From: an uncultured Victivallis sp.
GTDB lineage: Bacteria; Verrucomicrobiota; Lentisphaeria; Victivallales; Victivallaceae
NCBI GenBank assembly: GCA_944389895.1
Contig: CALXOA010000054.1
Span: forward strand, 1-64,000
Length of the DNA stretch: 64,000 nt
Reading direction: 5' to 3'
Below the pieces are notes generated by a model, which was given only the letters and a program-made list of their open reading frames with translations, was not told the DNA's origin and did not search any database. How positions within the stretch are numbered: the stretch's first letter is position 1; the number at the start of each line of letters is the position of its first letter. Position numbers and translations under genes: made by a program. Below are positions 17,009 to 25,549 of the stretch, in pieces.

Positions 17009-18142
17009 TCAGAGCGGTTCAGGCCCCCGGGAGGATTTCCGTTCCACCAGTTCCACCGGCAGGACTCTGGTTACCGGTCGTGAGACTTTCCCGGCGATTT
17101 CATTACAGAGCAGCCGGGCCGCTTCGTACCCGATCTCCCGGCGCGGTTGCCGCACCGAACTGAGCGGACACTCCAGGCAGCTTGCCAGCGGCAGGTCGTC
17201 AAATCCGAAAATGATCACATCGCGTCCGATGCGAAGTTTCAGTTCTTCCGCCGCCCGGTAGACTCCGCGGGCGACATAGTCATTCATGGCCATGATGCTG
17301 ACCGGAAGCGTTGCGGAGCGGAGAAATTCCAGCGCGACGGTGTAGGGCGGTTCAAATTTCTTGCCCGTCGGCCAGAACTCAGGGTTGTTGTCGGTGGAGG
17401 GATAGAAAAGAGTGCAATGCTCCACCTGATCCTCGAACCCGGAATCGCTCATCGCGTGGCAGAAGCCCTCATAACGGAGTTTCTGCGTCCGGTTGGCCGG
17501 CTCCGCCCCCAGATAGTACACCGGTCGGCGGCAGGCCACCAGCATTCGAACCACCGCCCGGTAGACGCCCCCCGCATTGTCCACTTCAATGCAGGAGAGT
17601 TCCACCCCCTCCACCGGCCGGTCGACGCAGACCATTGGGAAATTCCGCAATTTCAGCCGCCGGAGCACATCGGCGTAACCGTCGAAGTTGTAGGGCAATA
17701 TTACGATTCCGGAGACTCCGAGTTCATCAATGTGGCGCAGATTTTCAAGTACTGTCGTGTGATTGTCGACACTTTGAAAGAGATGAAAACCGATCTCCCG
17801 TTCCGCTGCGAAAGCCTTGATTCCATCGGCGATGCCGATTGTCATTGCGTCGGGAAAACCGGCCCATACCGCACCGATCGTCACCTTTCTGGTTTCCGGA
17901 ATCGGCTCGGAAACCTGCTGTTTCAAGTCCGGATTGATCAACGAGCCGCGATTCGGTTCTTTGATCAGTACCCCCTCCCGGTTCAGAATGTCGAGGACCC
18001 GCCGGATGGTGGTACGTGAGACCTGGTAGTTTTCCGCCAGCGTATCTTCTCCCGGCAGATACTTCCCGCCGTCGAAACTGCCGCTCCAGATATCCTGAAC
18101 AATTACATCCGCAAGCCGGATTGCTTTGCTGTTGTATTTCAT
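17009..18142 (-). CDS. GntR-type HTH / periplasmic-binding-protein-like transcriptional regulator (AraR-like architecture)
   Basis: The 377-residue product has an N-terminal winged helix of the GntR kind (DVIVQDIWSGSFDGGKYLPG, then VSRTTIRRVLDIL and GVLIKEPNRGS). This is followed by a LacI-like ligand domain (VTIGAVWAGFPDAMTIGIAD, GIVILPYNFDGY, FPMVCVDRPVEG, VIIFGFDDLPLASCLECPLS). The same HTH-PBP combination is known from Bacillus AraR, which releases DNA on binding a sugar. The gene heads module 1 and has a near-consensus promoter flanked by two copies of AATTTCAAACAAT. It probably represses itself and perhaps the hydrolase-prepilin genes; the inducing sugar is unknown. Confidence 0.9.
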   Translation of the reverse strand: MKYNSKAIRLADVIVQDIWSGSFDGGKYLPGEDTLAENYQVSRTTIRRVLDILNREGVLIKEPNRGSLINPDLKQQVSEPIPETRKVTIGAVWAGFPDAMTIGIADGIKAFAAEREIGFHLFQSVDNHTTVLENLRHIDELGVSGIVILPYNFDGYADVLRRLKLRNFPMVCVDRPVEGVELSCIEVDNAGGVYRAVVRMLVACRRPVYYLGAEPANRTQKLRYEGFCHAMSDSGFEDQVEHCTLFYPSTDNNPEFWPTGKKFEPPYTVALEFLRSATLPVSIMAMNDYVARGVYRAAEELKLRIGRDVIIFGFDDLPLASCLECPLSSVRQPRREIGYEAARLLCNEIAGKVSRPVTRVLPVELVERKSSRGPEPL

Positions 18143-18152
18143 GAGTGTACGA

Positions 18153-18165
18153 ATTGTTTGAAATT
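18153..18165. promoter_or_regulatory. Candidate operator copy 1 (ATTGTTTGAAATT)
   Basis: The 13-bp sequence is repeated identically at 18217-18229. This copy lies downstream of the predicted transcription start and 11 bp before the regulator start codon. Confidence 0.55.
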
Positions 18166-18183
18166 CATGTCATCTTGTCTATA

Positions 18184-18212
18184 ATTATACCAAAAGAAGC
18201 GGAATTTGTCAA
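18184..18212 (-). promoter_or_regulatory. Consensus sigma70 promoter of regulator 1
   Basis: On the minus strand TTGACA (18207-18212), a 17-base spacer and TATAAT (18184-18189) match the sigma70 consensus exactly. It reads toward the regulator start at 18142. Confidence 0.85.
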
Positions 18213-18216
18213 TAGT

Positions 18217-18229
18217 ATTGTTTGAAATT
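18217..18229. promoter_or_regulatory. Candidate operator copy 2 (ATTGTTTGAAATT)
   Basis: This is identical to the copy at 18153-18165, in the same orientation, centred 64 bp away and just upstream of the -35 box. The two copies bracket the promoter, a layout suited to looping repression. Confidence 0.55.
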
Positions 18230-18424
18230 AATTAAAAAAAATACAATTTGCCGGTAAAAAACAACAAGATGACTGCGGAAGTTCTCTGCGGAAGAAACGT
18301 ACTTCCGTCAATGGGGGGAGTGGAAAAACAGGGAAAACTCCTGAAGATTTCTGGCGAGGAAGGGTTGAAGGGTGTATACTATCCGCCGGATGACCGGAGC
18401 CGTTTTGAATTGATCGGGAGAAAA

Positions 18425-19180
18425 ATGTCTCAACCTTACTCTTTGAACCGTTCGCCGCGCCGCCTCTGTGAAGGGGTGGAGCCGGAAATTCCTCCGAAAG
18501 CGGGACGGCGCCCGGTGCGTCGCCCCTTCAATCACTATACCCCCGCACTGACCGACTGGTGGATCGTTCCTTCGCTTGAACTGCCTTTCTTCAAATATTC
18601 GAAGTTCTTCTTCACCTGGGGCAACGAGGCGCATGACACCCTGAAATGCGGACTCTATCTCGCCAAAGGACTCGACCCGATGTTGCGGAGCGTCTATCCG
18701 ACGAAGAAGGGGCGGCGGTTGTTGATGGACGACTCCTGGGGGTGGCACTCCTTCTATCCCGCGGTGGCGTCGGGAAAATTCACGGAACAGCTTCGGGAGA
18801 CGGTCCGTCGTCTGAATCACCCGGTGGAGATTCTTTTCGAAGGGGGATATGTGGATGATCCCGGGCTCTTCAATCCTGATTCCGAGTTGCGGAAGCGGGA
18901 TCGCTACCGTCTGGTTGTTGACCCGGCCGACGATTCGATCCGGGTCGGCGGCGCGAAACGCGACGCCATGAGTTTGAAAACGCTCAACAAGATCCGTGAC
19001 TGGAAGAGTTTCTCCGAGGTGATGGCCTGGCTTGACTCCGAGCAGTTCATGTGGTGCGACCTCTTCGTTGCCAACACCTATCCCATCGCGCCGGGCGGAG
19101 AGCTTCCGGAGGGATGCGAAGTGCGGACCGCCGCAGAAATCTACGCCGAGTGGCTCGCGGTTTTTCAGGAGTATCTCTGA
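18425..19180 (+). CDS. Conserved-looking soluble protein of unknown function
   Basis: The 251-residue product starts at ATG 18425 (MSQPYSLNRSPRRLC), with GGGAG five bases upstream; the frame upstream lacks such a site. It has an aromatic-rich core (DWWIVPSLELPFFKYSKFFF, LLMDDSWGWHSFYPA) and ends WLAVFQEYL. No signal peptide or membrane span is seen. I do not recognise a family. Its stop TGA overlaps the arfB start ATG, so the two genes are translationally coupled. This is the only hint of a link, and it may be a conserved housekeeping protein. Confidence 0.75.
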   Translation: MSQPYSLNRSPRRLCEGVEPEIPPKAGRRPVRRPFNHYTPALTDWWIVPSLELPFFKYSKFFFTWGNEAHDTLKCGLYLAKGLDPMLRSVYPTKKGRRLLMDDSWGWHSFYPAVASGKFTEQLRETVRRLNHPVEILFEGGYVDDPGLFNPDSELRKRDRYRLVVDPADDSIRVGGAKRDAMSLKTLNKIRDWKSFSEVMAWLDSEQFMWCDLFVANTYPIAPGGELPEGCEVRTAAEIYAEWLAVFQEYL

Positions 19181-19602
19181 TGCTGATCCGGGGAAAATAC
19201 TTCGTGCCGGAAAGCGAATTTTCCTGGCAGTTCATCCAGTCCCCCGGCCCCGGCGGGCAGAACGTCAACAAGGTCGCAACCACTGCTCGTCTGACGTTTT
19301 CCCTCGCTGCAACCTGCCGTTTTGACGCCGAAGTCAAGGCGCGGCTGCTGGAAAAACTGGCGGGGAAACTCAATGACGCCGGTGAACTGGTTGTCGTTTC
19401 GCGTGCTTCGCGCAGCCAGTCGGCCAACCGGCGCGAGGCCGTCCGCAAACTCGAGGAGCTTCTGACTTCCGCCCTGGTTGAGCCGAAAAAACGGCGACCG
19501 ACCCGGCCGACCGCCGCCTCGGTCAGAAGGCGGCTGGCCGCCAAGGCGCATCGCGCCGGGATCAAGCGGGAACGCCGGAATGCGCCGGAGCGCGGGGAGT
19601 GA
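19180..19602 (+). CDS. arfB: Alternative ribosome-rescue factor ArfB (release factor-like, GGQ)
   Basis: ArfB (YaeJ) hydrolyses peptidyl-tRNA on stalled ribosomes without a stop codon. The 140-residue product has the short release-factor catalytic domain with SPGPGGQNVNK, placing the GGQ at residues 25-27. It ends in a lysine/arginine-rich tail (RRRLAAKAHRAGIKRERR), as ArfB uses to enter the empty mRNA channel. There is no codon-recognition domain, which separates it from RF1/RF2. It begins inside the stop of the gene before (TGATG), with AGGAG eight bases upstream. Length matches the family. Confidence 0.93.
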   Translation: MLIRGKYFVPESEFSWQFIQSPGPGGQNVNKVATTARLTFSLAATCRFDAEVKARLLEKLAGKLNDAGELVVVSRASRSQSANRREAVRKLEELLTSALVEPKKRRPTRPTAASVRRRLAAKAHRAGIKRERRNAPERGE

Positions 19603-19620
19603 GTGCTTCAAGGCGGCGTA

Positions 19621-20523
19621 TCACTCCAGATAATCGGCGAACTCCCTCAGATCCGCCGCAGTTCCGGAGATGACTTCCAGCACGAAATACCGCACTCCCG
19701 CCCGGCGGCAGGCCCGGACGAAACGGGGCAGATCCATCCGGTTGGGGTATTTTAGCGGCAGGTGGCCGTCCCCCCACTTCTCCAGCGGCCAGCTGTCGTC
19801 GTATTTCGAGACGTGCAGGTGAATCATTTCGACATTCCCGGTGTCGAGAAAATTCCCGGCTTCCCGGTGAAACTCCCGGCCGTAGAGCCGGCAGCTCATC
19901 CAGAGATGGCCGGTGTCGAGGCAGAGGGGATTCTCAAAACAGGATGCCGTCTCGGCAAAAAGATTGCTCGAGCCGTAGGCGGGGAAGTCGTTTTCCAGGC
20001 AGAATACGATGTCCGGCCAGCGGCGCCGGAGCAGAGCCAGTCGTTCCCGGACCCGTTCCCTGCGCATTGTGAACTCCGGCATTCCGAAGTAGTTCCCATT
20101 GAACGGCAGCCTGGGATCGTGCGCCAGTTCCGGTCGGAAAACCTCCTGCATGCACTCGGAATAACTGCGGCCGTGGCCGAAAGCCGGTACCGGCAGATCG
20201 GTCATGACAAATCCGTGAAACACGCTCGCGGTGATTCCGAGTTCCCGGAAGAACCGAACGTTTCCGGCGATCGACTCCATCACATCGTCGACCGATTCCG
20301 CGGCGAGGTTCCAGTTATACAATGCGTTCAGGGGGGCATGTGCGCTCAATGCGACACCGGTGCGGCGCAAGGTTTCGATCTCATCGGGTTGCGCACTGTT
20401 GTGGAGCTGAACGCCGAATTCGAAACCCGATTCCTCCGCCTGTCTGCGGCAGTCATCGAGGTTCGCGAGTCCATTCGGACCGCGGAAGGCGCTTGACGTG
20501 ATTTCGACCCGGATTTCCGCCAT
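19621..20523 (-). CDS. Sugar isomerase/epimerase-like TIM barrel (xylose isomerase-like AP2_endonuc family)
   Basis: The 300-residue product has the layout of the xylose isomerase-like TIM barrel superfamily: IRVEITSSAFRGPNG at the first strand, ALSAHAPLNALYN, ASVFHGFVMTD, FCLENDFPAYGSSN, PLCLDTGHLWMSC and MIHLHVSKYDDSWP. The Glu, Asp, His and Glu residues in these strands are the usual metal ligands. ATG 20523 is 5 bp after the stop of the phosphoesterase-TIM gene, giving MAEIRVE at the N-terminus. It ends the three-gene minus run with the MBL hydrolase and the fusion gene. It is probably an isomerase or epimerase of a small sugar or inositol; the substrate is unknown. Confidence 0.83.
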   Translation of the reverse strand: MAEIRVEITSSAFRGPNGLANLDDCRRQAEESGFEFGVQLHNSAQPDEIETLRRTGVALSAHAPLNALYNWNLAAESVDDVMESIAGNVRFFRELGITASVFHGFVMTDLPVPAFGHGRSYSECMQEVFRPELAHDPRLPFNGNYFGMPEFTMRRERVRERLALLRRRWPDIVFCLENDFPAYGSSNLFAETASCFENPLCLDTGHLWMSCRLYGREFHREAGNFLDTGNVEMIHLHVSKYDDSWPLEKWGDGHLPLKYPNRMDLPRFVRACRRAGVRYFVLEVISGTAADLREFADYLE

Positions 20524-20528
20524 GTCAG

Positions 20529-22094
20529 CTAATTTCCACCTTCCAGCTGTCGTTTCAGAAGTTCTCTGCACGCCGGGCCGGCTCCATTTCGGAGCTCAAG
20601 ATACATCGGTGCGTGATTGACCATGCCGCTCCGCCACGCCATGAAGAGTGATGAGAGCGAAATCAATTCGCCGAAAAGTTCTTCAAACGGAACATGATCC
20701 ACAAAGGAGCCGTCGGGTTGCTGCCGCACCTGATGGAGATGGAATCCGACGATCTCATTCCCGAGTTCCGCGTACCAGTCGCTCAGTGTGAAACGGCTTG
20801 ACAGTGGTGCGTTGTTTCGTACATGGCCGAGATCGAGAAGCAATCCGACCCGGGGGGTGCCGAGTGTGGTCCGGAGGTGATCGATCCACTCCCGGCATTC
20901 CGCCGGGGTGTAGCCGAATCCGCGGTCGTCATCGACCTGTTCCCCGGGGCGCATATGTTGATTTTCCACTCCGATCGTCATCTGTGCCGCGGCTGCCGGA
21001 GCCAGTACCCGCGCAGTGGCTTCGAGCAGTTGCTGCAGGATCTCCGGGTGTTCCATCAGGCCGACCGGCACCCGGGGCGCGGGCATTGTCACTGCATCAC
21101 AGCCGAGAGCCTGTGCCGTGGCGACCCCCTGTTCGAGTTCCGCAATTCCCGTCACTTCCCCGGAATCCCAACCGATTTCCGGCAGATGCAGCGACAGCGT
21201 GCGTCCCCCGGCGGCCCGCCAGAGCTCCACGACCTCCCGGAGCGGTCCCGTCGGGATTCCGACCGTCGAGCGCCATGGAAACTCAAATACGGCGACATGC
21301 TGTTCCATCGCGGTCAGCAGCGTTTCCAGCGGTCGCTCCATTCCGGAAAAACCGAGTTCTGTGAGCCATTCGCTCCGCTCGTGCGGAGGCCACAAGCGCG
21401 GATCGGCCATTGGACATACGACATCCTCACGGAGCCAGTTCCCTTCTTCATTGAGCGTGAAAAGCGCCAGCGCCGGAGCGCCTCCGGCCGCCTTGTCGGG
21501 ATCCAATCCCCGTACCACTTCGATCGAACCCTCTGAAAGGTCGCGGTGCCGGTGACCGGCGATGATTTTTCCGAATACGCGACGTTTCACTGCCTGTCGC
21601 AGAAGTTCACGGTCTTTTTCGTGCATTCCCTTCGGGGGAACATGGGTGACCGCCAGCAGATTGCGGTTCGGCGTATCGAGAAGTTTGCAGAGCTCTTTCC
21701 GGATTCCGGGGTCCAGCCGCCCGTTCGAGGAGTCGAGCAGCATCACCACGCCCGCAGCCGTCGGAGTTGCGAGAAGTTCCTGAACCGGCACGGTTTCTGC
21801 GGGAGTACGCAACTCGGCGTTCCCCGGAGTCAGCAGAAACGGAATCCACGTTTCCTCCAGCTTCCGCCGGATCCGTTGGGCCGCGCGCACCGTGCCGAGT
21901 CCGGTCAGATCCCCCGTGCCGACCAGCAGGCGCGCACCCCGTTTTTTTGCTTCGGCGAGAGCCCAGTCGAATACCTGTTCCTTGACTGTCAGGGTGGAAT
22001 CCGGCAGATGCAGATCGGCAAGCACCGCAATCGTCATCGTGCTGTCGCCTTCCGCGATGGTTCCGGAAGGGCGATGTCCGTTTTTTCCCTTCAT
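20529..22094 (-). CDS. Fusion: calcineurin-like metallophosphoesterase plus TIM-barrel isomerase domain
   Basis: The N-terminal half (about residues 20-230) carries phosphoesterase motifs: AVLADLH (Asp27, His29), GTGDLTG, TPGNAE, AVTHVPP and IAGHRHRD. The GNHE motif reads GNAE, so one expected His is missing. The C-terminal half (about 250-515) is a xylose isomerase-like TIM barrel with TLSLHLPEIGWD, GVENQHMRP, GLLLDLGHVRNN and GFHLHQV. The start at 22094 is 11 bp after the MBL gene, with GAGG nine bases ahead; ATG 22037 (MTIAVLADLH) is a strong alternative that begins at the first strand. A single polypeptide may couple dephosphorylation to isomerisation; the substrate is unknown. Confidence 0.83.
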   Translation of the reverse strand: MKGKNGHRPSGTIAEGDSTMTIAVLADLHLPDSTLTVKEQVFDWALAEAKKRGARLLVGTGDLTGLGTVRAAQRIRRKLEETWIPFLLTPGNAELRTPAETVPVQELLATPTAAGVVMLLDSSNGRLDPGIRKELCKLLDTPNRNLLAVTHVPPKGMHEKDRELLRQAVKRRVFGKIIAGHRHRDLSEGSIEVVRGLDPDKAAGGAPALALFTLNEEGNWLREDVVCPMADPRLWPPHERSEWLTELGFSGMERPLETLLTAMEQHVAVFEFPWRSTVGIPTGPLREVVELWRAAGGRTLSLHLPEIGWDSGEVTGIAELEQGVATAQALGCDAVTMPAPRVPVGLMEHPEILQQLLEATARVLAPAAAAQMTIGVENQHMRPGEQVDDDRGFGYTPAECREWIDHLRTTLGTPRVGLLLDLGHVRNNAPLSSRFTLSDWYAELGNEIVGFHLHQVRQQPDGSFVDHVPFEELFGELISLSSLFMAWRSGMVNHAPMYLELRNGAGPACRELLKRQLEGGN

Positions 22095-22105
22095 TTCATG
22101 CCGCC

Positions 22106-22861
22106 TCAGATCGAAAACTCATCGCCGTCATGAGCCAGTAGCGCCGGAAACGGCAGCCCTGCCGTGAGCTGCCGGAATTTTTCTTCGCCGGCTTCATCCT
22201 GCAGCGCATTCGGCACATGGTTGCAGATCAGACGGAGAATCGGCAGTTTCGCCAGCTTCGGTACGGCATCGGCAAACGGGAAGTGGGTGCACTCCGATAC
22301 ACAGACCGCCGGGCGGTCGAAAAGGTGGTAGGGGAAATCACAGAAATCATATTTGAGATCGCCGGTATAAACAATCCGTTTCCCCTCCGCCTCAAGCAGG
22401 AATCCGAAACTCGGAAAGTTGAGTCCCTCGTTTTCCATGTGTCGTGTACGGAATGCCGTTACCCGGAGCAGTTCATCTTCAAAGAAACTCCCTTCCGTCA
22501 CCACGCCGAAATCGAGCAGATCCGGGGTCCAGCGATCGCGATGGGTCGCCGCCATGAACCCCCGGACTGCGGGAATCCCCGCTTCTTCGGGCAGCCAGAT
22601 CCGGGTATGCTGGCCCGGCACGGGATAGCGCACCAGCGATTTGATCACTCCCGGCAGACCGCCGATGTGGTCCTCATGCATGTGGGTCACGAAAACCTGT
22701 CGGATCGACGCCATCGGAATGCCGCGCCGGATCAGCAACACGTTCGCCGCTCCTCCCGCGTCAATCAGGTAACAGGCATCCCCTATGATCAGCAACGTCG
22801 AGGAATTGAACCGCGACGGAGTCGGGTCGCCATGGCTGGTACCCAGGGTTATGAGTTTCAT
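22106..22861 (-). CDS. MBL-fold metal-dependent hydrolase (RNase Z-like group)
   Basis: The 251-residue product has the metallo-beta-lactamase signature VTHMHEDHIGG (His60, His62, Asp64, His65) after the opening MKLITLGTSHGDP and the STLLIIGDACYLIDAG strand pair. IVYTGDLKYD supplies the bridging Asp, and a late LICNHVP His completes the site. The overall order resembles RNase Z / PhnP-like proteins rather than beta-lactamases, but the RNase Z exosite is not obvious, so a small-molecule phosphodiesterase or lactonase role is equally possible. It is the first gene of the three-gene minus run, with the histidine kinase gene 44 bp upstream. AAAGG precedes the ATG by nine bases. Confidence 0.87.
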   Translation of the reverse strand: MKLITLGTSHGDPTPSRFNSSTLLIIGDACYLIDAGGAANVLLIRRGIPMASIRQVFVTHMHEDHIGGLPGVIKSLVRYPVPGQHTRIWLPEEAGIPAVRGFMAATHRDRWTPDLLDFGVVTEGSFFEDELLRVTAFRTRHMENEGLNFPSFGFLLEAEGKRIVYTGDLKYDFCDFPYHLFDRPAVCVSECTHFPFADAVPKLAKLPILRLICNHVPNALQDEAGEEKFRQLTAGLPFPALLAHDGDEFSI

Positions 22862-22905
22862 TGGTTTTCGCCTTTCAAAACTGTTTTTTTCCGTGATTCA
22901 GCTGA

Positions 22906-24090
22906 TCATTCTCCGGCCGGGGGCGTCTCTGTGGAAGGTTGATTCGGAAGCATACGCAGCCTTCTGCCGCCGAGCGGGAAACGAATCTGGAACGCCGAAC
23001 CGCGGCCCGGTACGGAGACGATGCCGAACTCCGCCCCGTGTTCCCGGCAGACCCGTTCGATGATCATCATGCCGATCCCGTTGCCGCCTGCCTTGTTGGT
23101 CTTGAATGCGGTGAACATGGTGTTGAGTTCATCGGGGGTCACCCCGTGACCGGTATCGGCAAATTCGAGCGTCAGAAACTCCGGATCGGCGTGGCCGCAG
23201 ATTCCGAGTTCGCCACCGTTGGCCATCGCCTGCACCGCATTGCGGATGATGTTGTAAAACACCTGCTTGAGCTGGGCCGCGTCTCCGGAAATCGTCGGCA
23301 GCGTTTCCTGCCAGACGCACTTGACTTCGACCAGCCGCGCCTCTATTTCGGGGCGCATGAAGTTCAGCACATCGACGATCAGCTGTTTCAGGTCGACCGG
23401 AGCGAACTTCGGCTCTCCGGGGCGGATGGCGGAGAGGAACCGGTGGATGATGCTGTCCAGCCGCTCCACTTCCGCTTTGCAGACCCGGATCATCTCGACC
23501 GCATCGGAGACGGGCAGCACGGAATCGCCGGTAAAGCCGCGCTCGAGCAGCTGCAGATTCAGATAGAGACTGTTCAGCGGATTTCCGATTTCATGCGCCA
23601 CTCCGGCGGCGAGCAGGGAGACCGCCTGTACCGTCTCGTTCTCAAGCTCGTTCATCGTCTTGTTGCGTGATTCGGTCACATCGCGCAAAATCACCGCCGC
23701 CAGTCCTGCGTCCTCCGGATAGGGGACCAGATAAAACTGCACGAAACGGCGGACCGGATAGAGGATTTCCACCTCCTGACGGGCGACCCGCGTCCATTCC
23801 TCCTCGTCTTCGCGCAGAATGCGCCTCCAGTCAACTCCCTGCAGCAGCTGCGAAACCCGCAGTACAGAGAGGTCTTCCGGCAAAGCGAGCATCTCTCTGG
23901 CAGCCCGGTTGAAATAACGGATTTTCAACCTCCGGTCAACCACCAGAATCCCTTCTTCGACCGCGTTGAACACCGTCTCGAAAAAGCCTCTTTCCCGCGC
24001 AAGGCGCAGGATGTAGGCCTGACGGCTGTTGGCGTCGAGATCTTCTATCCGTTCACTGAAGCGATCGAGAAAATTTTTGTTGACGGCCAT
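22906..24090 (-). CDS. PAS-containing sensor histidine kinase (NtrB-like), soluble
   Basis: The 394-residue product has a PAS domain (about 35-140: FNAVEEGILVVDRRLKIRYF). A HisKA dimer domain follows with GVAHEIGNPLNSL, where His166 is the phosphorylation site. The HATPase part has the N box NIIRNAVQAM (Asn284), G1 ADTGHG (Asp312) and G2 GNGIGM. The order and the HEIGNPL form are those of the NtrB-type kinases that pair with sigma54 activators. No transmembrane helix is present, so it senses an internal signal. No response regulator is adjacent, so its partner must be encoded elsewhere. GGGAG lies eight bases before the start. It is divergent from the propeller gene across 82 bp. Confidence 0.92.
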   Translation of the reverse strand: MAVNKNFLDRFSERIEDLDANSRQAYILRLARERGFFETVFNAVEEGILVVDRRLKIRYFNRAAREMLALPEDLSVLRVSQLLQGVDWRRILREDEEEWTRVARQEVEILYPVRRFVQFYLVPYPEDAGLAAVILRDVTESRNKTMNELENETVQAVSLLAAGVAHEIGNPLNSLYLNLQLLERGFTGDSVLPVSDAVEMIRVCKAEVERLDSIIHRFLSAIRPGEPKFAPVDLKQLIVDVLNFMRPEIEARLVEVKCVWQETLPTISGDAAQLKQVFYNIIRNAVQAMANGGELGICGHADPEFLTLEFADTGHGVTPDELNTMFTAFKTNKAGGNGIGMMIIERVCREHGAEFGIVSVPGRGSAFQIRFPLGGRRLRMLPNQPSTETPPAGE

Positions 24091-24172
24091 TGCAATATCT
24101 CCCGGGGCGTGGCATTTTTATTACAATAGCATGTTTCACTTCATTTTCACAATCGATGCGCGGAGGTTTTCC

Positions 24173-25390
24173 ATGATTTTGCGGCAATTTTTCGCGATGT
24201 TCGTTGCCTGTGCGATCGGCGCTGTTTCCGCGGTCGAGGCTCCGCTGATCCGGCACGATGAGACGGCTCCGGCGGTGACGGTGCCGGAAACCGGCGATTT
24301 CACCCGGATCGATTCGCCCGGTGTCGACAACAGGGCGGATACGCCGCGGGGTGTCGCCGCGGCGAGGGTGGCGGTGGACGATCTTCTGTTCCGCTGGATC
24401 CCATCGGCCGCGCCGGGACGGATCACCGGCGGGGCCGATCTTGCCGACGCCGCGCTGTCGCCGGACGAGAGTCTGCTTGCGATTGCCGAGCGGGTCGGCG
24501 GCCGTGAGCTGAACTCCTGCCGGATCGTGCTCTTCAATCTGTACAACAATCGGATCGTAAACGGCTTCACCCTGGACGGGGTCAAGCCGGTTGCAATCCG
24601 TTTCCTCTCTTCCGGCACCCGGCTGCTGGTCGCGGAAGCCGCCCAGAGTGCGCTCGGCAGGAAAGCGCGTTTCCTGATCTGCGACCTTGAGACCGGCAGG
24701 ATTGTTTCCCGTTCTCCGGAGTTGCCGGCTGATGTGTGTTCCGTCGTTGCCGGCGATGGAAAGATCTGGTATACGCTCGAAAATGCCGACTATTTTCATC
24801 AACTTCCCGCCGATCGGCTCGCCTCCGAGCCACTGGCGATGCGGACATTGGTGAAAACCCCCCGGCTGCTTCTTTCTCCCGACGGCGGTGCGATTGCGCT
24901 CTACGGGCCCGGCCGGGTTGAGGTCTACAATGTGAAAGGGGCCCGGCCGGTTCTCGTCGAAAGTTTGAAGCTGCATGGCGGGTTCAACCCGGAATGGGGC
25001 GCGCTGGTTGCCGACGACGGGCGGATGCTGGTGCTGGCGCAGGAGGGAGGACCGGCGGTGCTGGTCGGCGGAGGCGCGGTCCGGCCGCTTGCGGAGAACG
25101 CCGGCCCGACCGGGTGTTACCTCCCTGCCGAGCGGAAATTTCTGCTTGCGGTGGAATATAAGGATGCGGTCAACCTCTATCAGCTGCCGCACAATACCCG
25201 CCCGGAAAGCTCGGTTTCTCCGGGCAGGCTCAAGCCGGAAAACCGCAACTCGATCTATCGGCTGCTGCCGCGTTCCGGCGGAGAGTCGCCGGAGGCGGTT
25301 CTGATCGACCACCGCGGTAACGTCAGTCTGCTGCGGATCCTGCCGCGCCGCTGGCGCAAACAACCGGTTTATGAAGTGCCGGAAGGGTGA
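24173..25390 (+). CDS. Exported protein, possible beta-propeller, function unknown
   Basis: The 405-residue product starts at ATG 24173 with GGAGG seven bases upstream, giving a signal peptide (MILRQFFAMFVACAIGAVSA). The mature part is almost all beta with repeats of the kind LLAIAERVGG, KPVAIRFLSSGTRLLVAEAA and RLLLSPDGGAIALYGPGRVE, as in WD40/YVTN-type propellers. About six repeats seem possible, but no family can be named. It is transcribed away from the histidine kinase gene and converges on the solute-binding protein gene. It may have a sensory or surface role; this is not shown by the sequence. Confidence 0.68.
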   Translation: MILRQFFAMFVACAIGAVSAVEAPLIRHDETAPAVTVPETGDFTRIDSPGVDNRADTPRGVAAARVAVDDLLFRWIPSAAPGRITGGADLADAALSPDESLLAIAERVGGRELNSCRIVLFNLYNNRIVNGFTLDGVKPVAIRFLSSGTRLLVAEAAQSALGRKARFLICDLETGRIVSRSPELPADVCSVVAGDGKIWYTLENADYFHQLPADRLASEPLAMRTLVKTPRLLLSPDGGAIALYGPGRVEVYNVKGARPVLVESLKLHGGFNPEWGALVADDGRMLVLAQEGGPAVLVGGGAVRPLAENAGPTGCYLPAERKFLLAVEYKDAVNLYQLPHNTRPESSVSPGRLKPENRNSIYRLLPRSGGESPEAVLIDHRGNVSLLRILPRRWRKQPVYEVPEG

Positions 25391-25549
25391 TTGATAACCG
25401 TTCGGTGCGTGGGATCGCATTCCGAATTTCGTGTCGAAAGGACGTTTCCCCGCCGCGGCCGCCTGTTTTTGCCGACGGTGAGGTTGCGGCCGGAGGCGAA
25501 CTTCCGGAAATCGTCCGTCCGATTGAGAGAAGCGATGTTTCTTCCGTCT

